Assembly (NCBI GenBank): GCA_916610825.1
Contig: OU744446.1
Span: 10,380,309-10,444,308, forward strand
DNA: 64,000 nt
Source: Haliclystus octoradiatus
Lineage: Eukaryota > Cnidaria > Staurozoa > Stauromedusae > Haliclystidae
Reading direction: 5' to 3'
Positions 29,901 through 40,584 of the stretch are shown one piece after another; position 1 is the stretch's first letter, and each line of letters begins with the position of its first letter. The position numbers and the translations under genes were made by a program. The notes under the pieces are model-generated. The model saw only the letters and a list, made by a program, of their open reading frames with translations, was not told the DNA's origin and made no database searches.

Positions 29901-32900
29901 AATTAATTAATAATCGGAATCCTTCTGAATGATGTGCTAGCCTTCCCGGACCAGGTTCCCAGGATCCTGCAATTTGTGAATGCCTGCTGATATGATAACA
30001 TTGATTAGTTGCAAATGTAATGACCATTTGTTTGCTGAACAAAAAATTGCGATTTTGATCAATTTGCTGCTGAATAAGCTAATTTGCTGTGGAAAGTAAT
30101 CATTTTGCTGTGGCGCTAAATCTATGATATCAAGACAGTCATTGTTATCTTATATTATCTAAGATAGCTCACCCATAGCAATAATGTCTTGTTGCAGGCC
30201 TTCTGTTTTGCTGACCAATGACTGAATGACATCAGCCTCTTCAAGAGTCTTGCAAATCTGTTGATTTCAATAAAAATTTCTTCTTAGAACATTTCAAAAT
30301 AAAGGGTAGTAACAAAAGTTAAACCTAAGTCTGTTATTTTTTATTGCCATTGTTTATCTTGAAAATTGTTGAATACAAATCAATAGGTGTAGTTATGTGG
30401 CTTTCAAAGAAATTCACAACCTTAAACAACAAAGCAAGATATTACGTCTTAAACAGCATCATTAATCCAGGAAACTCTGGTAAATTTGAAAAAATTAATT
30501 TTCGTTTTATTGATATCAATGTAGGCTTAATGATGCTATGTAAAATATAACATGAACATATACTCAATACAAGTAAAACAATACATGTAAACAACAAATA
30601 ACAATAAATTAGAATTTATAGCAGTCAGTAGCCTCCCAGGGAGTTACAGTAACCTGCTCAAGTGAAGTTCACTTGAGTGCAATTCATGCTTATTTGGAAT
30701 TAAAAGCCTTTATGACATCATCATCAATTTGACGCATACAAATTAACATAGAGAACTATCAATACATGTTACTCCTATAGTTGTCGATAATTTAACTATT
30801 TAATTGTCCAACAAATGTTTTTATTAGTGCACCACCCATTCTATATGGTTTGGTTGGTATATTGTTCAATGGAAGTGCCAGAAGTGTGATGGGCCGTCTT
30901 AGGGCATGGCCAATTAACTATTCTCTTCTTGCTGCAATGATTGTCGTTACTTCTGACATATTTGCTCTTTATATAGGTTTTTAATTATATTTGGATGGTG
31001 TATTCCAAGGCAGCAGCGAAGTACTTCTAACGTGTTGGTTAGTGTCCATGCTCCTGCATTGTATATTAAAACGCTTTCTATTAAGGACTTGAATAATTGC
31101 GTTTTTATTGAATCCTTTGGGTCACTCTCCCAACTTGTAGATAGTTTTCTTGCTGCTATCTAAGCGAGTTGTCTGCACTTGAGATAGGCGTTTTTAACAA
31201 TTTCTCAAACTGCAACCTAGGTAAGTGAAATCTGTGACTGTACTGAGAGTAGTACCAGATACTGCCATGATTTTTGTTGTTATTTGTTCACCTATGTGCA
31301 TACCTTTTGCTTTTTTCTCGTTGGTTTTTAGACCAACTCTAGCATGTGCTTCTTTAAAGTGCTTAACTTGATGTTGTGCTGACTGTGGATTGTCTGATAC
31401 AATTGCACCACCGTCTGCAAATGCAGTTCCCCCTAGCTTGACTGCAGGGTATCTTCTAGCATTCGGCACTTGATGGTGTATGCATCTTCATATGTCAGGG
31501 AGCTTCGAAATACATATTCCATTGTAAGTATAAATAAATAAGCTGCAAATGTATTTCCTTGCAGCATTTCAGATGTAGTTTTGAATGAGTCATTGTTTCC
31601 AACTGGAGTTTGGACATATGCTCCAGTATTCGTATAGAGCGACATTAAGGCTTTCACTATAGCGAATGGTATACTGTAACATTGTAGGATAGATTGTAAT
31701 GATGCACGATCAACCTGATCAAATGCCTTTGAGAAGTCCACAAAGATAATAGTGCAGTTCATTTTGGGTGATCAGCACAGCAGTTGTCAATTATGATATC
31801 TTCTGGGCTTTCTCGTATACCATTCAAAATGACTCGGTTGAAAAACTTGGCACTCCGCACATTAGTGAAAGGCATCTTTGATTTTCTGGGGTACCGGTAT
31901 GACCTCCATGCATTGGTATAGAGACGATTATTGACTTGCGCCATTCATCGGGTGGTTGTTTCCCTGCAAGGACTATGCCCATGATGACCAGCATTAGTTT
32001 GTTTAGGCTGGAATTTGTAGAATATCTGGTGGAAGATTGTCAGTTCCAGGTACTACACCCCACGGTGTTTATTTGCTTGCTTTATTCATCTCCTCTATGT
32101 CAATTCATTTTGTCGTACCTTTGGTGCCTCCGGCAGTTCTGAATGTTGTTCTAGTAAACTTTCCAAAGCCACAGGAGTGTTTAGTAAGGCTGAAAAGGGA
32201 TTGTGAGTTTGATTTATCCTTTCTTTGATACTTTTCACTGTGACAATTGGTTTTTTGTCCAGTAATGGTTTGATTGCTCGTCACATTACAATTCCTCGTC
32301 CTGCTTCATGGTGTCTATTAAGATCTCCTACTATCTCCATGATGACCTCCTCATATTTCCTATTGTATGTATCTTTCATAATTTCCTCCAATTGTGTATG
32401 ATCACCAACAAGCTGCTTTGAATGCGCAGCTTTGAGAATTAGCTGGGCAGAGTCTACGTCCTGATATGTCCTTTCCCATAAGCATAATTTTTTTTTGTCT
32501 TCTCAGTAGTGTCTCATTCGCAGCTTGCTGAATGGACTCTATGTATGGTTGATATGCATCGTGGTCTCACTGAGTCAACTTTTGTAACCAGTCTCATCCA
32601 TCTTGATGGTAGCAGAATGTGGTCAAGCCTCGCTTTTCGCCCTCGAGGTCCATCAAGGTTACTAGTTTTCATTGGTTTTATCGAAATACTATGTTGGTTG
32701 CCACAAGGTTGTTACTCTTCACAAAATCCATGATGGCTGAGTGTTGAGTATTAGGCCTAACCATTGATAACAGCATATTGCTCGTTAAAATAGGCATGCT
32801 TGTTACGTAATGTTGGTGGTGATGGTGGTAGATCTGTGTCCATATCACTTCCAGTGCAGAAAATGCCTCCTGCAGGTTTTCTGTGATAACATACATCAAC

Positions 32901-35900
32901 AATGTCAAGGCACTCATTAGTCTCTCTGCAGTCAAGAGTGCTTGCTGTGGGCATGTGGGCAGTTATTAAATGTAGACGGTTGTTTTGAAGCTCAAACGTT
33001 AATGCAGCAACTCTATGATGAAGATGATTGAAATTAAGCAAAGTAGCATTAACATGTGGAGAGATCAGGAAACCAACTCCCCATGCCCCCTTCTCTTGCA
33101 TTTGCCAGTAATGCAGTCCATCCACTGCCAAGATTAATTGATTCTGTATTTTCCAATATCCTACAATGTTTTTGTAGGCAGATTATGTCAATTTTAGATT
33201 ATGTCTTTAGCAAGATTTCTAAGCTCAAAAAGTCTGTGTTGAGATTTAAGAGATCTTGTATTGAATGATGCTATGATTAAATATGTTCTAGAAGTAGTTG
33301 CAGACTGGTTGCGGAGGCCTGATTAGAGGCCTTAAGGTCCCGGTTGGCAGGCCCCAGATTCTGATTGTGGTTGCAATGAATATTCTTTGATTGCTCTTAC
33401 TGTTGTGAAAGGTAAAGTAATGTAAAATCAGTTTGATTAGTTAAAAAATCCAAAATATATATATATAAATTTAAGTGTTATGCAGATGGTATCACCAATG
33501 TGACCGCCGCTATTTCATTTTATGTTGAGCCTTTATGACATAACATGGTGTAGTTCTATAGTTCTAATGCAATTTTAGTTATGATTGGCTAACTAATATG
33601 AAACTCTCAAGTTATAATTTCATAAAAATAAAAATAATAATAAAAATAATAAACAACAAAGCAAGGGAACCATACATTTGAGCTATGATCGAGGGTATAG
33701 GCAAATGTAGCTATGAATTATCATTTCGGGAGTGGCTATGAATTATCGATTCTGACATAGCTTTGAAGAATCAAGCGGCATATTTATGAAGAAATATATA
33801 CCCAAAAGATACTAATTTTGGTAACCATCAGGGCATAAAAATAAATAATGAATAGGGAGCTATGAATTGTAGCCTGATAATTGCACGACTGTGGCATAAT
33901 GAGAAAATGAGAAATTAGTTGGAAAATCACGAGCCTCTTATGGCTCTTATGTGATGTAGATATTCAATTAATGAAATTTCCTTTAATGTCAATCTATACA
34001 CGCTGTGAAAACAATTCAAGTCATGAATGTTAAATGACCCAATTTTCAAGAACAGTTCATGAATTCAGTAAAACTTTCCACTGGGGATATTACGTCCCAC
34101 ATATTTATCCTTATCCAACATGTTTTTCATTTTATATTGGTGAAATACTTGCCATGTAATTGGGAAACCACTCTGTAACGTTTACTTTTGCAGTTATTAG
34201 AGATGAGCCGATCACAAAATTTACGGATTAATTTTACCGATTATTTTTTACTGGCTTATTTATAATAATTGGCCGGTTAATTGGTAAACGAAGAAAATTT
34301 GAAAAATAATGTAAATCCTTTAAAATTATAATTTTAGGCCTTTAATCATGCAGGTATTGAACTATTTTATGGAATTTATATTGATTTGAATTTAATTGCC
34401 ATTAACATCATAATAAATATAATAGATCACTACAAAATTGATCAACGTAACGTAAAAACTTTATTTTGGAGTATGTGGAACTTCAAGAAATAATTAAAAT
34501 TGATGTTTACCTTGTAATGTTTACTTCATTCTGTAATGTTTACTTTAGCAGTTATTATAACCCTTGCAAAAACAGTTCAGGAGTTCATGAACCGTCATGA
34601 AAATTTTGAGTCATTTAACATTCATGAACTGTTCCTGACCTCCTGAACTGTTTTTCGCAGGGGAAATTTTGAAGCGCAAAATGCTGTTATCCAATGACCA
34701 ATTAAGCTGGTTAGATGCACAGATAGGCGTAGAAACATTCAAACATTTTCATTTCAATTCTATAGATGTATACAACAAATAAATAAGTGTGTATGACGTA
34801 CCGACATTCTGTTAATAGGATTTGCAAGTGTACTTTGTAATGTAATTGCAATTTTACTGATATCTATTTGTCCGTCGTTTGTTTCTGTAAAATATTAAAC
34901 ACAGCAAAGAGATTAGTGCATAAGGTCTCACAATCCTGATTTAGAGTATTCTGACATCTGTAAAACGACATTTGATAGTAACCTTTAAAAAGTAAACAAC
35001 TAGGTTATCGAACAAAAATTCATAGCATGCGGTTGTACAATGTACAGTTGATAGTCACTTATTTCTTCATTTAACATATAAATGAAAAATCCTGCCAGAT
35101 TTGCACTATTGGATGTCTCTGTGGTCTCAAACAACATTGACAATCATTGTAGTCATATTTAGCAATGAGACATGTAGCCTATATGCTTACATTGATCAAC
35201 AATGCGCGCCTGTGTATATCAAAAGTAGATTTAATTTTGAAGTACAATTTAGAGAAAAAGCCATTTTATTGGGAATAGAAAGGGTAAATATGTTTCAAGT
35301 AGGTAGGTAGGTAGGTAGGTAGTAAATTAGTGTAGTAATATGGTTAGAGCCAGTCCAAGGTTGATACAATCTGGCAAGCTAAATTGGCAACTAGGTTTCA
35401 GGAAACTGGCCAAAAATCTGAAGAAAATCATTTTTTCTTATTTAACTGTAACACAAATTAAAAAAATGATGATATTCTTATACACACTGACGTGAAAAGT
35501 ATTTTTAAGGATAAAGATTTTTGAATAAAAATCCAGGTTTCTGGAGGAAAAAATATTTGGTTGACCCAGAATCAGTCCTGGTAGACTAAAAGGTTCCTTT
35601 TCGAAAAACTTGTGTTCTTAACAGTCCATGCATGGTTTGAGAACTTTATGAATATTCATGAACTAGGCCTATTCATGAAGACCTAATAAACAGTTCACTT
35701 TTTAATGAACCTGAGTAAATGATGCAGATAATGATAGTGAGATAAAATTTACATTAACTTTTCTTGTCTAGCCTACATCCGTCTAAACTACTAATGAATG
35801 CATCATGCATGCCATTTTTCCTATCTCAAAAGCTATTTTAAATAGAAACATACGAAATGTGAGAACCTTGATAACTTTTATTTTGCTTAGATAGTATATG

Positions 35901-38900
35901 GAGAGTTGATCCTTCATTAATGCCATATGACCCAAGTGTACATTTATCTTTCAGAAGAACTCCATGGTATATCAATTCTGGCAAAGGAAAATAAATAATA
36001 AATAATAATTGATATTTTAATAATTAATAATGAGAAACTCAAGATAGACACATTCTTGACCTTCTCATTATTAATGTTTATGCTCTGCTATTCACTAGCA
36101 TTGAGCTATTCAATTGCCAATTTATTAAGTGTTGATATTTTTAATATTATTATTATAATAATAATATATGGCTGAAGACCGCAGTGAAATGCATGAAACT
36201 TGAATAACAGTAAAGAATGTGTATTCTTTGACTCTTTCACCATATATTATTATTATTTACAACTTTGTCAAATGAAGACATAGAGCTCTATATTACTGCT
36301 ATTAGATAAACACAAATTTTATTATTAATATTATAATACATATATTTATATAAGACTTTCTCTAATTGCGTAGAGCCTATGCTATATATTTCTCAAAATC
36401 CTCGACTGTCAGTAAATGAGTAAAATGGCATTGACTGATTTATAAGTCCCGCTTTGATATGCCGCAATTTGACGAGTGGTATTAGCGGTACCAATATATG
36501 AAAATCATCAAAGTAAAAGTGAGACTTGGGCAAGTCAAAAAATTACATAGATTCTGCCATTCTTATTGGTACCAAAATGATTGAAGTACCGGTAAGAAGA
36601 TTACCAAAGCCAGTCGCCGAGCTTTAAATGGGATACAGTCGAACTCGGTTAATATCCCCTCGGTTAATATCCCACCTCGCTTAATATCCCCATTTGTCAA
36701 AGATCACTTTCTTTTTTCTATACAAACTCAACTAATATAAATCGCTTAATATCCCCTCGGTTAATATCCCACCTCGCTTAATATCCCGCTTATTCAAACC
36801 CGTTTTGTTATGAAACTCGTTTAATGTCCCGCTTATTTGTTTGTGGAACAAATAATTTGTGTTTTATTGTTAGCGATTACTTTTGTTGTGATGGCGTCGT
36901 GAAAAATTGTATCACATTGAAGCTTTTATGGTCAATATTGATTGTTTTAAACTAGAATAAACATTTTAACACTTCCAAGAATAGTCTTCAATTGTTTTGC
37001 GTTTAGAAATAAATAGTTCTGAGTTCCCCTTTGCAGTTATTCTAGCAGCGACTTTGTCAAAGCAACAACAACTTTCAAAATGCCTTCTCGTAAACAAACA
37101 GATATAACATTACAAATTAAGCAACAAATTATTGCTGCAGTCGACGGTCCACCGAAACAATCGTTTGCTTCTGTCGCGAGAAGATTCAATGTTGATCGAT
37201 CTACCGTGGGAAAAATATATTCCAAAAAAGAATCAATGGAGATGTCGTCAATTTTGTCACGAAAGCGACAAAGGTCAAGTGCCTATTCAGATGTTGACGA
37301 GGCTTTGCTTCGATGGTTTCGTGGCGCCCTAGCAAATGGAATGCCTGTTAATGGAGATATGTTCTTACAAAAAGCAGATAAACTTGCATCTGATCTTGGT
37401 TTAATTGAGTTCAAGGCTACAGTTGGTTTTGTAGATCGTTGGAAAAAACGAAATGGGATTGTTTTCAAAAAGGCACACGGAGAGAAAGCCGCAGCAGATA
37501 TGCCCTCTGCTAAACAATGGGTCGAAGAAGTATGGTCAACTATTATTGATCGTTATGATCCCAAAGACATATTTAACGCTGATGAAACTGGCCTTTATTA
37601 TGGTGCGATACCATCAGGATCTCATATCTTTAAAGGAGAGACTTTATCTGGTGGAAAATCGAATAAGGAAAGGGTGACAATGATGGTATGCGCTAGCATG
37701 ACAGGAGAGAAATGTCCTCTATTAATTATAGGTAAAAGTAAAATGCCACGCTGCTTAAAAAATGTTAAACCATTGCCATCTCCGTACGACCACAGCGCTA
37801 ATGCCTGGATGACATCAAAAATATTTATAAATTGGTTAAACGAATGGAATGTTACGTTAAAGAAACATAAACGAAAGATTGCATTTATTGTTGGTAATTG
37901 TTCTGCTCATCCTGACGTTAGTTTGAGTAACATTGAACTTATATTTCTGCCACCTGATGTTACATCACTAATTCAACCTTGTGACCAAGGAATAATCAAA
38001 TGCGTCAAAGCACACTACCGTAAACTAATCGCAAGGAAAGTTCTTGCTATAATCGAATCAGCAGATAATCCTTCTTCAACAGCATCGACAATTTCAAAGA
38101 CATTAAATCTCTTAACTGCCATGATTCTTGTGACTGACGCGTGGGATGAAGTTAGCAGTCGAACCATTCAAAATTGTTTCAGAAAGGCTGGATTCACAAC
38201 ATCAAATGACGAAGAAGAAATTTCAGATCCAGAAGACGAAGAGAACACTATTGAACCACCTGAAGGGTTAAGTACAGAGGAGTACGAATTATATATAAAT
38301 GTTGATGACGATGCACCTTGTGTTGCAACTTCAGATGACGCTGAAATCATAGCTGACATTATTGCTGCTCGAAATGTTTTGGTTGTGGAAAATGAGGAAA
38401 GTGACGAAGAGCCAGATATTCCTTATGTATCAAACAAAGATGCTTTAGAATGCATAGAGAAATTACAAAATTATTTTGCTGTTAGAAATTGAGATAGTTT
38501 GAGCTTAATCGGTAAAGTGGAAAAATTAGTAAACAAATCTGTTAGCGAATCTTATTGTAACGCACGTCAATCCTTATTAACTGATTGTTTTCTTCTAGAA
38601 TAATTGTTAAGTATTGTACTTTGAATTTTTTAGGTTGTAAATATGTAATGATTAAATATACTGTACATTATTAATTATTTCATACTCTGATTAGGAAATA
38701 CATAAAACAGTTTATAACAATAAATTTAATTTCTTTTGTTTTCATAAATTCCTTTGTTTTTTGTTAAATCGGTTAATATCCCACCTCGGTTAAAATCCCG
38801 CTTTTAGCTTGAACGGAAGGGGGGATATTAACCGAGTTCGACTGTAATAAAATTGTAGAATATGCATACTGGTAGCCATGATATTTTAGCATGGCTGATG

Positions 38901-40183
38901 TTAGGCTCAGAGTCATATCAAATAAATCTATAAACCAGCAATTGAATGATGAATGTATGGAATATGCATCTTATTGGTAACTACAGTACTACTAGAGTAC
39001 AACTAAAATGGAAGACCTGGACTGGAATTCAAAACTCACACAATCGAAAATAACAAACAAACCAAGAGCATTTGAATAATTTCAATATCTATTTCAAGCA
39101 TTTACTTAGACACAGGGTCAAACAAAAGTAGAAATCTGAAATCCTAGATCCTCAAAGGTTAGAGAAAATCCAGAAGAAAATTCATATTTTTAACGATTTA
39201 TTAGTCAAACTTCAACAAAAAATATTCAAAGAAAATGTTGAAATGCCTCTACGATTGCAGAAGGCTACCGGTAAATCTTTTGTCGGACCCTGCTTAGACA
39301 GATCTATGCATGTGATCACACACAAATGTTACTGCTAATTTGTTTTACTGCTATGCCAATGAATTGGTGTGCATTGATTTGAATGATTACAGTGGAATAT
39401 AATGCATATGCGATAGATATAGGCTACATGGTTTTAGCCCGGCAAACTATAAAGTTACCGCAGGCGTGGTTATATCAGCTATGTCTGACCCGGTCTGCAA
39501 ATAATGGCAATCTCTACGAGATATTGGGGGCGGCAGCGCCGTAACTAGTTCGGGGCGGGGACGGCAACTGAAAAAAATTGAATTCACGGGCCTTCAAATA
39601 CGTCATTTCAGCAAAAAATATGAAGAAAATGACAACAAATTTATTTCTAATCGCCGATTTTCAATGAAAACTGTGCCAGCTTCAGGGGCAGCAATCACGA
39701 GAAAAATTTTCATTTCGGGGGTGCAGCTGCCATGCCTTGCAGACCGGTGTCTGACCGTGGTCCGTGATCTGTGGCGTTCTTTTTGTAGGAAATAATATGT
39801 AAGGCGTAAGAGGGGCGGCACATTCCTATAATGTGACTGTCTATAATACTACTATTACTATTACTACTATAGGCTATAAGACAGAGCTCATTTACTTTAG
39901 ACAGAGCTAGCCGATCTAGTTAGAAGCTCTGCTATAAGAAGCTCATATCATGTCATGACTCATGACCATGTCAGTAACAACTAAGAGTTGTGAGAACAGG
40001 TTGTGGCCGTGTTAGTATTTGTAAAATATATAATAGAGATACGGTTATACCTTGTTTATCTGTACAATATCCTATTTGAGATGACATCTTCAACTTTAAT
40101 AACGCAACCGTCTCCGAAATATCAACATCAGAAATTAATCTCCGATTTTCAAATTTATGGTCTTTGCAATATAATGAAGGCAT
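23981..40183 (-). CDS. UBL7: Ubiquitin-like protein 7 homologue, 9 exons, 349 aa
   Basis: Exons on the minus strand: 40183-40051, 35977-35867, 34884-34802, 30257-30173, 29621-29564, 28570-28417, 27848-27701, 26844-26699, 24112-23981. All phases fit and sum to 1050 nt. An N-terminal ubiquitin-like fold (residues 1-80) is split over exons 1-2 (LISDVDISETVALLKLKM; ELIYHGVLLKDKCTLGSYGI; GSTLHILSK). The middle matches UBL7 block by block (SLVSKTEGLQQDIIAMG; LCLANAIQYLISIF). A Gln/Ser-rich linker leads to a C-terminal UBA domain (IRLMGIQASDQVIRQAL; GNVEAALNLLFE). UBL7-type proteins are shuttle-like ubiquitin binders; in mammals UBL7 has been linked to antiviral signalling, which need not apply here. 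The exon 2 donor is weak (gttctc) and could shift by nine bases. Introns contain many transposons. Confidence 0.88.
24255..25892 (+). mobile_element. CR1-like LINE, broken, second copy
   Basis: The 3' half of a relative of the LINE at 19080: DIIYLDCAKAFDTVSH, GSVLGPIF and YADDSKP blocks, then the post-RT part (RTRDCSFQKQMFVTFVRPVL, VWSPS), ending in (ATTC)n at about 25870-25892. The frame has several shifts and stops. A hAT-like MITE is inserted at 24822-25110. A poly-C run of about 15 lies near 25506. It is antisense in the last UBL7 intron. Confidence 0.85.
24822..25110. mobile_element. hAT-like MITE inserted in LINE, 289 bp
   Basis: The ends caggctgtcacaaag and cttttgtgacaccgtg are inverted repeats. 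The flanks are ctcctacg (24814-24821) and ctcctatg (25111-25118), an 8-bp target duplication with one mismatch, as expected for hAT elements. The LINE coding sequence continues across the insertion. No transposase frame is present. Confidence 0.85.
26171..26341. mobile_element. Short Tigger-derived MITE, 171 bp
   Basis: Ends cagtcaaacttagttaatat and atattaagcaagtttgactg are inverted repeats with TA on each side. Both ends and the internal phrases cacctcgcttaa/catcccgctt match the subterminal repeats of the full Tigger element at 36636-38844. This is therefore a non-autonomous relative. It lies in the last UBL7 intron. Confidence 0.88.
27053..27425 (-). mobile_element. tRNA-derived SINE, copy B
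   Basis: A full copy with the head at the right end (aggaggattagctcag on minus) and the tail at the left. Flanking taatcaagaa on both sides is the target duplication. It lies in UBL7 intron 7. Confidence 0.9.
28790..29398 (+). mobile_element. Internally deleted Tigger relative, split by a SINE
   Basis: The left part shares aataaacattttaacacttc with the full Tigger element (36951-36985 there). Further in is a run of taatatcc(c/t) phrases ending catatcccgcttttagtttgc-like sequence. After the SINE it resumes as agcttgcacggaagggggga and ends in a diverged terminal repeat (ttaactgagttctact). The transposase is missing. The left border is not clear. It lies in UBL7 intron 5. Confidence 0.7.
28986..29355 (+). 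mobile_element. tRNA-derived SINE, copy C, nested in Tigger relative
   Basis: The head reads ggattagctcagatgcagag with the B box tggttcaaaccc, then the family body, and a tail acattacttacttac. The flanks tttagtttgc and tttagcttgc are the target duplication and belong to the surrounding Tigger-derived element, so the SINE landed second. Confidence 0.9.
30820..33400 (-). mobile_element. RTE-like LINE, broken
   Basis: On the minus strand: endonuclease start (SFNTRSLKSQHRLFELRNLA), further endonuclease (GAWGVGFLISPHVNA), then RT (IIFVDFSKAFDQVDRASL, YAYVQT-like loop, EMLQGNTFAAYLFILTMEYV), a Tyr-less active-site region (GTAFADGGAI), TDFTYLGCSL, then VLIYNAGAWTLTNTLE. This layout and the wording of the RT blocks fit the RTE group. 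Many stops and shifts are present, so the copy is old. It lies in UBL7 intron 3, in gene sense. Confidence 0.8.
34561..34663. mobile_element. GTTCATGAAC palindromic short element
   Basis: Ends cccttgcaaaaacagttcag and gaactgtttttcgcagggg are inverted repeats. The inside carries ttcatgaac palindromes and the family phrase tcatttaacattcatgaact. Related copies are at 56188, 58169 and 59165. It lies in UBL7 intron 3, less than 140 bp from exon 3. Confidence 0.75.
35299..35322. repeat. (AGGT)n microsatellite
   Basis: Six tandem copies of aggt/gtag are present in a UBL7 intron. No further function is visible. Confidence 0.8.
36636..38844 (+). mobile_element. Complete Tigger/pogo DNA transposon, 2209 bp
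   Basis: The ends cagtcgaactcggttaatat and atattaaccgagttcgactg are perfect inverted repeats, each followed outward by TA, the mariner-superfamily target site. Inside each end are tandem copies of tcggttaatatccc/tcgcttaatatccc (at least six on the left between 36645 and 36800, three on the right between 38766 and 38836), likely transposase binding sites. One 470-codon frame lies in the middle. The element sits antisense in UBL7 intron 1. The intact ends and open frame suggest recent arrival. Confidence 0.96.
37080..38492 (+). CDS. Tigger transposase, open frame, 470 aa
   Basis: The N-terminus has a CENP-B/pogo-type helix-turn-helix (residues 1-55: LQIKQQIIAAVDG, SFASVARRFNVDRSTV). A second Tc5-type helix-turn-helix spans about 65-130 (LLRWFRGALANGMPVNGDMF, VDRWKKRNGI). 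The DDE domain spans about 150-330. The first catalytic Asp is D168 (IFNADETGLYY) and the third is D302 (LIQPCDQGIIKCVKAHYRK). The second should lie in the V-D-N-C-x-A-H-P motif, but here it reads VGNCSAHP, with Gly272 (codon GGT, one transition from GAT). The tail is strongly acidic. The start ATG lies just after the Tigger 5' sequence. The loss of one catalytic Asp should abolish cleavage, so this copy is probably inactive despite an unbroken frame. Confidence 0.95.
   Translation: MPSRKQTDITLQIKQQIIAAVDGPPKQSFASVARRFNVDRSTVGKIYSKKESMEMSSILSRKRQRSSAYSDVDEALLRWFRGALANGMPVNGDMFLQKADKLASDLGLIEFKATVGFVDRWKKRNGIVFKKAHGEKAAADMPSAKQWVEEVWSTIIDRYDPKDIFNADETGLYYGAIPSGSHIFKGETLSGGKSNKERVTMMVCASMTGEKCPLLIIGKSKMPRCLKNVKPLPSPYDHSANAWMTSKIFINWLNEWNVTLKKHKRKIAFIVGNCSAHPDVSLSNIELIFLPPDVTSLIQPCDQGIIKCVKAHYRKLIARKVLAIIESADNPSSTASTISKTLNLLTAMILVTDAWDEVSSRTIQNCFRKAGFTTSNDEEEISDPEDEENTIEPPEGLSTEEYELYINVDDDAPCVATSDDAEIIADIIAARNVLVVENEESDEEPDIPYVSNKDALECIEKLQNYFAVRN
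39113..39292. mobile_element. hAT-like MITE, 180 bp, with 8-bp target duplication
   Basis: Ends cagggtcaaacaaaag and cttttgtcggaccctg are inverted repeats. The flanks are cttagaca on both sides (39105-39112 and 39293-39300), a perfect 8-bp duplication. No coding capacity. It lies in UBL7 intron 1. Confidence 0.9.
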
Positions 40184-40584
40184 TATGAAAATAGTCGATA
40201 TTAAAAGCGTTACTGTATTTTATTTATTGACTCAGTAGAGTGAGTTCCCACCTCACATTTACCAGGTTTGTTGTAAACTTGTTAATGAGTGAATGAATAG
40301 ATGATGGACTAATTTTGTGAAGTGATGTCAACATCAAGGCTTGAGAACAGATCCACAAGGCTCTAGCTATTGAGACCATTGTCGACATTCGATATTTGAA
40401 GCATTGAGAGCCTTGGGTACTAGTAAATCATGTCTAATCTGCCATTTTATAGTCTCTTACCCGCGAAACTCAATGTGAGAATGATCTTGGCGCGAGTTAG
40501 AGGAAGGAACTAATCATAAGTCAAAGCAAGAGAGCTATAGAGAAGGACGAAACTCTGGTGCCAATTAATTTTATAGCTACTGCA
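40184..40584. promoter_or_regulatory. Shared divergent promoter of UBL7 and PWWP3A-like genes
   Basis: Only 401 bp separate the two start codons, which point away from each other, so the region must hold both 5' UTRs and a bidirectional promoter. A cttggcgcgag sequence at 40487-40497 resembles an E2F-type site. No TATA box is placed convincingly for either gene. The assignment rests on gene layout, not on a mapped transcript. Confidence 0.7.

Noticed and set aside
37037-37468. Antisense frames over the Tigger transposase
   Set aside because: Shadows of the transposase frame on the opposite strand.
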